In this document: positions 1 through 10,099 of the stretch, in pieces
Numbering within the stretch: position 1 is the stretch's first letter
Layout: each line of letters begins with the position of its first letter
Assembly (NCBI GenBank): GCA_947396885.1
Contig: OX377204.1
Location: 5,022,001 to 5,086,000 of the forward strand
Reading direction: 5' to 3'
Source of the DNA: Heligmosomoides polygyrus polygyrus
Taxonomy: Eukaryota; Nematoda; Chromadorea; Rhabditida; Heligmosomidae
Length of the DNA: 64,000 bases
Notes under the pieces: model-generated
What the model saw: only the letters and a program-made list of their open reading frames with translations
What the model was told of the DNA's origin: nothing
The model's database searches: none
Made by a program: the position numbers and the translations under genes

Positions 1-172
1 GCCAGCCGATGAACAATTCAGTGCTCTATCCTTCCCAGGCAAGTCTGGTACCAATTCACTGACCCCGGAGGGATGGAAGGCTTGGTTTGCCTGGGCCGGA
101 AATTCGAATCAGTGACCTGATATCGGGTGCACGTGACAGCCGGCGCGTCCTCCAACTGCGCTACACGCGACC
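1..172 (-). repeat. SINE-A copy, cut by window edge
   Basis: Only the tRNA-like head and middle are present, in reverse. The consensus, read in its own orientation, begins GGGCGCGTGTAGCGCAGTCG (A box), has a B box GGTTCGGATTTCC about 45 nt later, a body ending GAATGCG..GGCGCATCCC, and a tail of CCTTTATCC repeats, about 295 bp in all. Confidence 0.85.
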
Positions 173-1597
173 TTCTATTCATAACGGATGAAAAACACTA
201 CAGATTTTTTTAATTCGAAAAACGTATCCCTTTTTTATTTGAAAAAGATGCCTAGGCAGGTTTATTTATTTAATTATTGCACTCAAGGGTGTGCATAACC
301 TCGAAAATATCGTCAAGTAAGTCTAAAAACAGACCCAGTACTGTCAAAAAACATCGGAAAACAACAAAAAGTAAACAACTTTCTCTTTCTCTAACTATTA
401 CTAGTCTATTACTAGCTATTACTAACTACTACAATAAGAAAGACCTATAATTAGTAAATCAACTATCTGCAGTCGTATCAAACGAGTAGATTACGCCGTG
501 CGTTCATTCAGTACTTTACGAAGGCTGATTGATTGATAGTATAAATTCTACGTTAAGCACTACTGTAGACGAATAAGAGTTTTTTGCGTTTGTTTCAGTT
601 GAACAGTAAATTTTGAAATTTTTTGACGAAAGATTTGCTTTGCCTTTAGGCAATATAATGTGTCAAACAAATTTCGTGTCACAAACTATATATTAATCTG
701 AAGAACTTATCATTTCGAATTTTACGAAGGGACAAACTTGGGTTAGATTTACTTTGAGTTCCGTACGCGTCCAGCTTGGTTTGGAAAATGCTCACTTAAA
801 TCGAAAACAGTATACTCTTTTAATCCTAGAGTGTTGAGATTCGGATAGCATGGAGGTTCTAAGAAGGAGGAAATCCTGGCTACATAATATTCTAGCGTAT
901 GAGTGTATAGAACTTGCGATTTAGAACTCAAGAAAGTTCACACTTATTCACAAGTTCTTTTAAATGCCATTTTCTACAATTAAAAATGATTCAATATGTG
1001 AGCATTTGTTAATTTTGATGGAAAAATCGTCCTACACCTATTTTGGTGCAAATCTTATTTAGGGTGCAATTGCTATAAACCGGAAAATAAAATTGTAAAA
1101 GCCGATCACCACAGTAAAAGAAGGCTCCAGCGGAAAAGTTAACAACAGGGATTATTGTACATTACAATGAGTGCGCCATAAAGTGCCCACATACGTCGAG
1201 ACGTAGGGGAGGAGAAGAGAGAGGATGATAAAACAGAAAAACTATGAAAACTATGAAATAAACGCCAATTTAAAGAGTATGCGTGACGTGAAAAAACCAA
1301 TGGGAGTCTAGAATTGTTCAGAACGTCATGAAAACGTCTTGTACATCGATTTTCAACATAATGCCCGATGACGGGACTGCAGTCGCTTTGGTGCCTGTTA
1401 TGACTCAGTCGCAAGCGCTTTGTTATGGTAGAGGAAGTGCATTGATAAGAGCAAGAACGGACGCGTTGGTTGAGGAGTAGAGGTGCAGCTGCTGGCAATC
1501 AGGCTGCTTCGCAAATGTAGAGTGTACTGGTTCCTAGTACTGGAGCCCACGGTCAGTGCATTCGCTTGGAACTGAGGGTCATTCGAGAAAAAAGGAC
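173..1597. other. AT-rich stretch without a recognised gene
   Basis: No exon signature found. At 286-303 a GGGTGTGCATAACC motif resembles the lead of short-repeat arrays near 9.0 and 17.4 kb. Around 480-560 there is similarity to the flanks of the 20-bp tandem family near 13.9 and 57.65 kb (GATTGATAGTATAAATTC). Confidence 0.5.
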
Positions 1598-1853
1598 AAA
1601 AAGGATGAAGGACTAAATCTCTGTTGGATGCGCCACGCATTCTACTTCTACAGGATATCGTGGAAGACGATTTGAATGCGTTTTGGCCATACAATGACCA
1701 GCGGTGGTCAGCCGATGAACAAGTCAGCGCTTTATCCTTCACAGGCAAGTCTGGTACCATTTCATCAACCCCAGGGCGGGAAATTCAAACCAAGGACATG
1801 GTGTTGGGTGCATGGGGCAGCCTGCACTCATCCGACTGCGCTACACGCTCCAT
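1598..1853 (-). repeat. SINE-A copy
   Basis: Reverse-oriented copy with the GGATGCGCCACGCATTCTAC tail-end block at left and the A-box complement CGACTGCGCTACACGC at right. Diverged around the B box. Confidence 0.85.
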
Positions 1854-2104
1854 TCGGGGAAAGGGGGAAATATGGACCTATTAGACTCTTGCAGTGTCCA
1901 TGTCTAACTCTTTCTTCTGCTAAATACCTACATCTTCTTCCTGATACTCTCTAACGCCAGACTAGTTCAGGCTCCTAATGCCCACTTAATGTTTGGCATC
2001 AATTTAAGGGATAAGGCCTGGTACTACGTGGCTCCTCTCCTATAAGTAAGCCTTTGTCGCTTTCCGGTACTCCATTCAATGTTGATAGGATTCCTTCGGC
2101 AGAG

Positions 2105-2250
2105 CGCGTGTGATAGCGCAGTCGAAGAAGGCGTCAGCTGTCGCGTGCACCCGATTCCAGGTCCTTGGTTCGGATCCCAGTCCAAGCCAACCAAGCCTTC
2201 CACCCCTCTGGCAGCGCTAAATTAGTACCACACTTGTCTGGGACGGATAT
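2105..2250 (+). repeat. SINE-A, 5' half of an interrupted copy
   Basis: Starts at the A box (TAGCGCAGTCG) and stops at ACTTGTCTGGGACGGATA, mid-consensus. The rest resumes at 2748, so a 0.5-kb insertion probably split one copy. Confidence 0.75.
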
Positions 2251-2747
2251 TTGTGTCCTTTCAAAATTTTTTCGAATAAACCCCGAACAACGAATATATT
2301 CGAATTTTGGGCCTCATTAAGCTTGAGTGCTAGAGTGTCGGTGGTTCAGAATATGTCCTTCGGTACAAACATACACCAGTTGTTCGACACCATTTACCCC
2401 AAGCTTGGGTAATTAAACCAAAAATAAATTGTACAAATACAGTACACAATAGGGCGTCGCAGAAACATCCTACAAAAGAATGAATAATAAAAAAAAATGA
2501 AACATGAGAAGAGCGCCATGTGAATTTTCCATATGACTTTTTTATAAGGAGTTTTAAGTTTGCATAGCTGTACAATCTGATAAATCTCTAAGCGAAAATT
2601 CCTCAAAATATCCGACAAAATCGTCCTATGATCGTGAGAAAGTCCCGATACTCATCGAATCTTCGATTAATGAATATTCGAATATTCGAATTTATTCTAA
2701 TATTTTCGAAAATATTCGATTCGGTCCGAAGCATAATATATACAAAC
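2251..2747. mobile_element. Insertion splitting a SINE-A; holds an SL1-like unit and an ATTCGAA array
   Basis: Lies exactly between the two halves of one SINE-A consensus. AT-rich. It carries a spliced-leader-like sequence (2398-2419, minus) and a palindromic ATTCGAATATTCGAA array at about 2665-2725. No terminal repeats or target duplication were recognised, so its class is unknown. Confidence 0.5.
2310..2419 (-). ncRNA. Variant SL1 spliced-leader RNA-like gene or pseudogene
   Basis: Reading the minus strand from 2419, the first 16 bases are GGTTTAATTACCCAAG, identical to the start of nematode SL1. The 22-base leader differs from SL1 at two positions (17 T to C, 21 A to G) and is followed directly by GTAAAT, where SL1 RNA genes have GTAAAC. 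The changes extend the leader-donor hairpin: TTACCC and GGGGTAA can pair around AAGCTT. The Sm site is weak: ATATTCTGA near 2350 instead of the usual AATTTTTGG type, and no clear 3' hairpin follows. The 3' end given is a guess. A retrocopied trans-spliced mRNA would not keep the donor, so this derives from an SL RNA gene; it may be inactive. Confidence 0.5.
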
Positions 2748-2896
2748 TTGTTCATCGGCGGCCGCTGCAAGTCGTTGTATGACCAAATATGCATTCAAAT
2801 CGCCTCCACGACATCCCGTCGAAGTAGAAAGCGTGGCGCGTTCCAAACAGGACTCAGCAACACCGTCCCTATTCCCTTATCCCTTTCCTTGTCCCA
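2748..2896 (+). repeat. SINE-A, 3' half of the interrupted copy
   Basis: Begins ACTTGTTCATCGGC, the consensus position where the 2105-2250 part stops, and ends in a TTATCC-type tail. Confidence 0.8.
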
Positions 2897-3417
2897 AACT
2901 GGTCAGTAAATTACTGCACCGAATTTCAATCACCTAACCGTAATTGAAAGTCAGCTACCTAGTCTAAACATACTTAGTTCTAAAGCAGTGAAACATGATC
3001 TCGGAATGGGAAACAATCCCCAAGACAACCACAGATGACCCCAAGGTGCGCTCCAATCTCAAAGGTAAAGACAACCGTGACTGAACGGGCGCCACTGGCC
3101 GACGACGGTAATAATCTTCGCATTTATGGTCGACGACCTCAATAGAGAGCGCAAACAAATTCCTCCCACAACAAAACGCACGACTCTGGATGGATGGGAC
3201 GTCACCGCCCGACGTGACCGTGGGAATGTGGTTCGAAAGCCGTCTGAAGGTGAGGTTTGGAGGAACGATTGGGGGCAGACGAAGTCAAGTCTATGCATTC
3301 TACTTCTACCTCGGGCACAGCCAATCAAATGCCGATAGATAATGAAAATCTGTATTTGGACCCCTCGAAACCAGCTCTAAGTACTGACGGAGTTCTTTAG
3401 AACAGAAGGATACAAAA
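2897..3417. other. No recognised feature
   Basis: Short frames on both strands (70-89 codons) show no motif. No splice-bounded exon matched the WD40 gene. Confidence 0.4.
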
Positions 3418-3708
3418 AGTTAAAGAACGGCGCTACTCAATCCCTTTGGGATGCGCCACGCAGTCTACCTCCACGGGATGTCGTCGAGGCGATTTGAATG
3501 CGTATTTGGCCATACATACAATGACTTGCGGTGTCCCGAAGAAAGACAAGTCAGCGCTCTATCCTTCCTAAACAAGTCTGGTACCAATTCTCCGACCGCG
3601 AAGGGACGGAAGGCTTGGTTGGCCTGGGCGGCAAATCTGAACCAAGAACCTGGTACCGGATGAACACGGACAGCTGTCACCTACTCCGACGGTGCTACAC
3701 GGGCCACC
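3418..3708 (-). repeat. SINE-A copy
   Basis: Near full-length reverse copy from AACGGCGCTACTCAATCCC to the diverged A-box complement CGACGGTGCTACACGGGCC. It has small duplications, for example CATACATACAATGAC. Confidence 0.88.
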
Positions 3709-3812
3709 AGAAGGATATACTTGGATATAGGAGGATAATTCTGCAGAAAACAACGGAATGAACGTGAGCTTGTCCGAGGAACTACAAGCACTAAATGCCT
3801 CAAGTACGTTAC

Positions 3813-3935
3813 GGATGTTGCAGTCGACCAAACAGGGTCGGTAGTGTAATGGCGAAGCATTCTGGCCAATGTGCAGGGGTGCGGGTTCGAGTCCCTCGAC
3901 GTTGGAGTTGTGATCGCAGCAAAACTTTGTTATAA
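3813..3935 (+). repeat. SINE-B copy (tRNA-like core in an inverted repeat)
   Basis: GATGTTGCAGTCGACCAAAC precedes a tRNA-like core (3835-3903) with A box GGTAGTGTAATGG and B box GGGTTCGAGTCCC. TTGTGATCGCAGCAAAACT follows, roughly the inverted repeat of the lead. Diverged copy. Confidence 0.7.
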
Positions 3936-4305
3936 GAGCATACGACCACAGTAGCAGGCAACTGAGGGTGAAACAAACCTCAAGCACCTTGTGTCAAGAC
4001 ACCAAGAACCCGAAGAAACTCTGAACTTTAAGGAACATCTTGTGACATGTGCCGATATTACACTGATTATATGGAGGAAAAGATCCCCTCCGGGTGGATT
4101 GTAAAGTCATCGACGTTCGCACAGTTTCGTCAGCCGATGCCAGGTGTCGAACAAAAAGCACTTCAAACACATGGTGCTCCCGAAAACGTGCGTCACCTGA
4201 GGGCCCCGTGACGACGTTATCGTATTTTTATCGCAAGTTTCTCGGCAAATTTTAGCCTCAACGGAGTTTCCTAGCAGACATGGCACCAACAGCTGATTAT
4301 AGAAA
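3936..4305. other. No recognised feature
   Basis: Unique-looking sequence between SINE-B and SINE-A copies; no exon signature. Confidence 0.4.
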
Positions 4306-4590
4306 AGAAAAAGGACGACGTTGCTCAGTCTCTTTTGGGATGCACCACGCACTCTACTTCTACGGGATGTCGTGGAGGCGAACGGAATGCGTACGTGGCC
4401 ATACAATGACTTGCGGTGGCCAGCCGATGAACACGTAAGCGCTTTATCCTTCGCAGGCACGTCTGGTAGTAATTCTCCGACACCGGAGGAATGGAGGAAA
4501 TTGGCTGGCCACGGCAGAAAATCCGAACCAGGAACCTGGTATAGGGTGCACGCAATAGCCGGCACCTCTTCCGACTGCGCTACACTGCTG
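4306..4590 (-). repeat. SINE-A copy
   Basis: Full-length reverse copy. GGACGACGTTGCTCAGTC marks the tail side and TCCGACTGCGCTACAC the A-box side; the B-box complement GAAAATCCGAACC is present. Confidence 0.88.
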
Positions 4591-5750
4591 CTAACAGCTG
4601 ATTACTAACCATAAATATAGACCTGTATGTTGGACAAAATGATATAAGGATGGAATCCTAATGGAGAAACCTATTTACAAAGAATCTAGGTCCCTTGAAA
4701 ATCATAGAAACTCCGCAACAATTGATCATAGAAACAAGAAAATTCATTATTTTCTAGAGTAATAATTCAAAATTATTGATTAGATTGAATATATAGCATT
4801 TTCACTTTAAACTGGACACTTCTCAACTAGAAACTTTTCTTCTTGAGCTTGACATCCTTTTTAATGTTGCACACTTTTAAGGAAAATAAACGTAACAAAA
4901 TAATAAGCAGATTTTTACAAAAAGGCAGGATCTTATGTTTCAAGACAATTTGTCTGAAAAAAAAAACTCTTAAGGAGAAAACTATTAGGTGTCCTCTTTT
5001 CAAATAAGGGTAAATTTTTATTCCATTGACCAAAATAGTAACGTAAGTGTGCCATAAAGTGCCCCGACACAGTGACTTGTTCGTGTGAAGCTGTGTATCC
5101 GTCTAGAACAGCGTGCTTACTTGATTGATAGTGCAAATTCTGTTTACCCAAAGCTATGCAGTGGAGAATGAATGCTGATTGTTTCTTCCCTTGCAATCAT
5201 TTTTTCTCTTTGCAAACCTATACAAATGTAAAGAACTGCTACACTAACAATTCAATAGAAAATGCGAACTACGAAACAAGTACGCGGCGCAATCTCTCTA
5301 AATAGCACAACAGTAAATTCTTTGCCTTTCAGCATATTAGGATCAAACTGAAAACGCTATTAGGTAGAGGAATTTTAGTCAAATTCTCTTCAAGAGCTTC
5401 GCTAAGGTGGATTTTAAGACAAATTCTCTCTATACAGATAATTTTAAGGGTCTATTCTAGTCTGGAGGAGGCAACCTAATGTGTCGCTTGCATATGTCAC
5501 CCCATACTACACAACGATATCCCCTGAATTTAAATAAAACTTCTCGCATAAGCAGGGGTTGGGAGATGCGAACCACTATATGCCCTCTTACGATTAGGAT
5601 GGATTCATTTTTAACTTGGGCAAGGTCTATATGAACTTCATATATGGCTGACAGCATCTGCAAAATATCTGTTCGATTTTAAAGCTGCCTCCAAATGAAA
5701 AAGTGGTCAATTCAAGTGTGGTAATGATCTTTAAAGGTGTTAGCCGTCAG
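4591..5750. other. AT-rich tract with remnants of the 20-bp tandem family
   Basis: 4795-4880 resembles the ACTGGACACTTTTCAA-type repeat seen at 13-14 kb. GATTGATAGTGCAAATTCTG near 5120 matches a motif near 13.9 kb. Otherwise featureless; the reading frames here carry no motif. Confidence 0.4.
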
Positions 5751-6429
5751 GCTTGAGCAGAATATACAAAAACCCGCATAAAAGGAATAGCGTCAGACCG
5801 TCCTTTAAAGAAAAACTCGACGGCAGGGAATGCCTAAATTTATTCGACAAAGAATGGACATGGTGTAGTGCATTAATAAAACATGAGAAGAACCAAAATC
5901 TCCGTCCACACACGAAGAGAAGGCGGAGAGGTGGTGAAGACGGGGTGCGGGTGGCTCGTCGCTGACCTGAGCAACGCGAAACCACAGAACAAACACCGAG
6001 GTGCGAGGCTGGGGGCGCTGTTGCATTCACAAGAGCACGGCCGAGCTAACATATCGAGGCCGAGAGACTCGAGTTCTCCATCGCCGACCTTCGAATGCCC
6101 CAGCGGAGTCTTCAGGAGAGAGGGGATCTCACGGTGCACAGTGCTGTGTCAGCCGAGCAATGCGAGATGGAGGATGAGAGCCCAAAGCAGGTGCGGCTGG
6201 ATAGTATAATGAGAATGAATCCTCCTTCCAACTCAGTGTTTACCTAAAAGGGGCATTGGAGCAGGCGGTGGATGGCGCCGGTGTCACATGCATCTCGAAT
6301 CGATTCGTGGTACTGCTCCCACCAAGTCCAGCCAAGACTTTATGACATCGCTAGCGAGCGATAGCGCTTCAGCGAATAGTTTCCAAATGTTCCTTCAGAT
6401 TTCAACGCTCTGATGAACGCATCATCGCC
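5751..6429. other. Unassigned GC-richer tract
   Basis: Overlapping open frames on both strands of 70-108 codons, GC-richer than the neighbourhood. A minus-strand AG at 6206 after TACTATCC could open an exon, but no frame shows similarity to the WD40 family. It could hold a 3' exon of the minus-strand gene; not proven. Confidence 0.3.
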
Positions 6430-6794
6430 GAGACCTCAGCCAAACAGTGCAGCGACCGTGCATGCTCCCTGGGACTGATCGTGAGTTCTATACGGCAAAA
6501 CTCATTGTCGTTGAAATGATGCCATCAGTCGCGCGATTTGTAACGAACAAGTGACGGCTATTTTAGCGACATTTTTGAAGTGAGGCAATGCAAAAACGTT
6601 GCTTTCTCTTTTATTTCAACGTTTCAAGTGGAAATTGGCCCATTCTGCCCCTACGATGACATCTTCGCTGATAAATTTTCGATCTTCCTCGCGAAAACTT
6701 CATTTTCTCCCAGAAATTTCACACATTGACGTCGGAAACTTCGTTATCACTTGGTAATTTCTCATTTCGACTCCAGCAACTTCGTTTTCACTCA

Positions 6795-6826
6795 ACGTTG
6801 TGTAGGGCTGTCCTACATGTGACCCC
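6795..6826 (+). repeat. Copy of a GTAGGGCTGTCCTAC block shared with 47 kb
   Basis: CGTTGTGTAGGGCTGTCCTA followed by CATGTGACCCC recurs at 47086-47118. The middle is a small palindrome (GTAGG/CCTAC). It may be the end of a retroelement. Confidence 0.45.
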
Positions 6827-6899
6827 GCCCCCGCCGAGGCGCTTAGCGCCGAAGTTACTAGTGTTGAGAGGATATCAATCAGAGGTATGCGTAAATGAA

Positions 6900-6980
6900 A
6901 TCCGAAATTTCGTAAATCGTAAATCGTAATTACGAAAAAATTGTCGTAAATCGTAAATCGTAAACCGTAAATCGTAAGAG
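6900..6980. repeat. CGTAAAT short-repeat array
   Basis: Runs of CGTAAATCGTAAATCG with TAATTACG, matched in inverse orientation at 8885-9000. Confidence 0.8.
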
Positions 6981-7193
6981 GACTTACAATGCATCTAATT
7001 TCCTTGTTTTTTTCTATTATATCAACACTAATCGAAGCAAACTATGTTTTAATGAGACGTCTTGAGCTCGAGCTGGACACTAATTAAGATGGAAGCCATT
7101 AAAATTAGATAGCATCTTTCAAATCAAGCTGTACAAGTTTTTGGAGAACCAAAATAAACTGCTTGTTCAAAACGCTATCTTAAAAGGCGCCTA

Positions 7194-7260
7194 TACAGGA
7201 TGTCCAAATAAAAAGCGTACACTGCTTGGACGATCAAAAATGTTTATCATTCTACTAGCC
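7194..7260 (+). repeat. End fragment of the long fold-back family
   Basis: ACAGGATGTCCAAATAAAAA then GTACACTGCTTGGACGATC resembles the left end at 19580 (CAGGATGTCTCAAAAAATG..CACTGCTTGAACGATG). Only the end is recognisable. Confidence 0.5.
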
Positions 7261-7715
7261 ATTGGCCTGCATATAAAACTATGACTTTGTAGAAACAGCC
7301 GCAACAACTCCGAATAAATCAACAAAAACCCTTCCGTCCAAAACCCAAAAAATATAATTTGATTGCTGGTCAATTCGACAAAACAGTATTTGCACAAATA
7401 ATCCCACCAGCATCCCTACTGAGTGAGCGCATGGCACAATTCTATGGTAAGGCACACCTAAAGTGCTAAGCCTTCTCACATTTTGAATTGTACCCAACAG
7501 CATTTTTGTAGCAGACGGGAAGGAATTGTGTGACGATTGAAAGAGTATGATCACATTTTTGTACACTCATTAGCCGCGTTTTTGACTTAATATTGTAAAA
7601 GAAGATATTTTTGTGTCATTCTTTAGAAGTGAAGTAGAGAAGCAAGGTGCAGCTTGAATTGAAAGTGGTTTAACAGATTCGTACAAGGTGCATTTTAAAC
7701 ACATAGGGGAAAGAC

Positions 7716-7985
7716 ACAGTAGAGAAGTCGGAGGAGGATGGCTATCGCGTGCTCCAGAATCGGAGTTCTTGATTAGGATCCTACCACGGGCAGTCAAGTC
7801 TTCTATACACGCTGGGCTGTGAATTGGTACCTGATTTGCTTGGGAAGGATAAAACACCGACCTCTACATCGGCGGCAAACGCAATTCGTTCTATAAGGCA
7901 AACCCACACCCAAATGACCTTTACGATATCCCACAGAGGTAGAAATGGATGGTGCATCTGAAACAAGGAGTGATTAGCGCCGTGC
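7716..7985 (+). repeat. Diverged SINE-A relic
   Basis: Keeps GTCGGAGGAGG, GTGAATTGGTACCTGATTTG, GGGAAGGATAAA and ACGATATCCCACAGAGGTAG in consensus order, with heavy divergence between. One of the oldest copies. Confidence 0.6.
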
Positions 7986-8884
7986 TTTACCGCTTATCAT
8001 TTTTGAAGGTCCACAACTTCTGGAATGAAAGATCGTCGTTCGACGATGCCAAGCAATTACTTTCGGCATTTACTTCGCTCGCAGGTTTGCTTGCGCTTGT
8101 TAAATTTCGCAAACTCCAAAATATTGCATTACTAATTAATGACTGCTTGCATTCGCCATCCTGCTCTCCACTACCTTTGTAACAAACACTATCTTATCGC
8201 ATTTTGCCCAGTACTTAGCATTCTGAACGGAAACAGCCTCAATCAAGACACTGAAAACGAGACCAAAAGTGCCAAGCTTTTCACTTTTATCGTGAAAATG
8301 TCAGACGTCTCGCTTGAGGCGCACCTCATACGTAAATAGACTCCGCGCCATGACGGTGCAGTGATAATCAGATTGAAACATGACTGTTTTACTCTTTCCA
8401 ACAGTTCAGCTGTTACTCCACAGCCTCCAATCAAGTCCAGTATTCTTTGAAGGCTTTGCATGAGTTCTACTGTACATTGGAAGGAGTCGTCTATATGGTG
8501 AACATTGGTGAGAAGGTTACAAATTGACTAGGCGGTGGTTGCAGCATAGAAGATGGTTCAGCAGGTGGTCATCTTCATTCCAGTGCAAGAAGAATTTTCA
8601 TGTTTTCTGTGGACAGGGACGAAATGCTCTCAGGCCATTCGAATGTAAGATGTTGTGCTAGAGAATGACCAGAAAACAGGCCAGCCCAGTTCCACTGCCA
8701 GGAATTTACTCGAGCGGCCTATCCACAAAGCGGCGTTGTTTTGTTAAAGAGCCACAGCAGAACATAAAAAAGTAAATAGGAAATAGCAATGAGCTATGAG
8801 GGAAGTCTTTAAAAGTGGGCACATCGTCATAATCCAAAATGTATCACGTTATGTAGATGTTTCTCATCCGTGGACCGAAGATCA

Positions 8885-9012
8885 CATTTACGAAAATTTA
8901 CGATTTATGACTCAAAATGTCGTAAATCGTAAATTGTAAAAAATTTGCCAAAAATCGCCGTAAATCGTAAAATCGTAAATCGTAAATCGTAATTACGCAC
9001 ACCCCTGATATC
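8885..9012. repeat. CGTAAAT array, inverse partner
   Basis: TTTACGAT/CGTAAATC units ending GTAATTACGCACACCCCTGA. The reverse complement reads GGGGTGTGCGTAATTACGAT. Confidence 0.8.
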
Positions 9013-9647
9013 AATGTCGTTAGGTCTTCAGAAACCGTCGTCCTGCTCTGGGAGCAGAAAAATATTCCGCTATATCGACACCTTATCGGATAATACAATT
9101 ACAATGGTGACAGGATCGCTAAATAGATGGAAGCGAATCGAAACCAGAGGGTGCAAGTTGCAATTTTGAATCACTCACACGATCATGAACAAACCTTTGA
9201 TCTGCATAAACTTGATGTGAAGCCTTACTGGGTCTGCATTGTCCCTCAATTCGAAATTATTGCCAACAACCGCTTAGTGAAAGGAAAATTTCCGCAATCA
9301 GAAGAGCGCATTCCTCCCCCAAAAACGAAGTTTCCGACGTCAGTATGTGAAATTTCTGTGAGAAATTGAAGTTTCCGCAAGGAAGATTGAAAATCTCGGC
9401 TAAATGGCTAAAATCGGCATCATTTGTAGCGCGTCTCCGGGTTTGTTACAGATCGCGCCACTGATGACGTCATGTCGACGACAATGAGGTCTACCAATAA
9501 GGACTCAATTCTCCTGGGTGGCATGCCTCGATGCGGCCTGATTGGTCCGATGCATCCTGACTCTTCGCGTTGGCCACATTATCGACTAGTGCTCGAAACT
9601 GCTAGAGGAAGCAGTCCATAGACCCACGTTTGACGTAAAGGATAATG

Positions 9648-9881
9648 GGTAGAGGACGGCGTTACTCAATCCCTCTTGGGATGCGCCACGCATTCTACAT
9701 CTACAGGATATCGTGGAGGCGATTTGAATCCGTATTTGGCCATACTATGACTTGCGGTGGCCAGCCGATGAACAAGTCAGCGCTGCATCCTTCGCAGAGA
9801 ACTCTGATACCAATTCGCCGACCCCGAAAGGATGGAAGGCCACGTTAGCCTGCGTCCTCCGGCTGCGCTGCTACACGCGCC
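9648..9881 (-). repeat. SINE-A copy with internal deletion
   Basis: Tail side GGACGGCGTTACTCAATCCC at left and GCTGCTACACGCGCCC at right, but about 60 bp including the B box is missing after GGATGGAAGGCC. Confidence 0.85.
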
Positions 9882-9939
9882 CAAGCACATAAACGGATTC
9901 GGACAAAGTGTTCAACTAATCGGGCATTAGAATAAGCGA

Positions 9940-10060
9940 AAAATGAGGCTTATTCGATTTTCGATCATTCGAAAAAATTGAAAAAATTCATTCCATTCGA
10001 GAAATTTCCACATCGAATGAATTTGATCAATCGTTCGTTCGAAAAATTTCCCCATTAAAT
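9940..10060. repeat. Degenerate ATTCGAA array
   Basis: Repeated TTCGA/TCGAA words, for example TTATTCGATTTTCGATCATTCG and CGTTCGTTCGAAAAATTTC. Similar arrays lie at 2.7 and 45.0 kb. Confidence 0.6.
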
Positions 10061-10099
10061 TTATTAGTTCATTTATTTGTTCGATAAAATTTCTCAAAA

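Larger units (their letters stand above)
6430..9565. mobile_element. Large diverged fold-back (inverted-repeat) element
   Basis: 6430-6980 is similar to the reverse complement of 8885-9565. Both arms share TTTCACA..TGACGTCGGAAACTTCG, CTCATTGTCGT, a GCATG..CCC..GGGA block and a CGTAAATCGTAAATCG array at their inner ends. The arms are diverged and the spacer holds other old insertions (a SINE-A relic and a fold-back end near 7194). No transposase frame was found. Confidence 0.5.
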
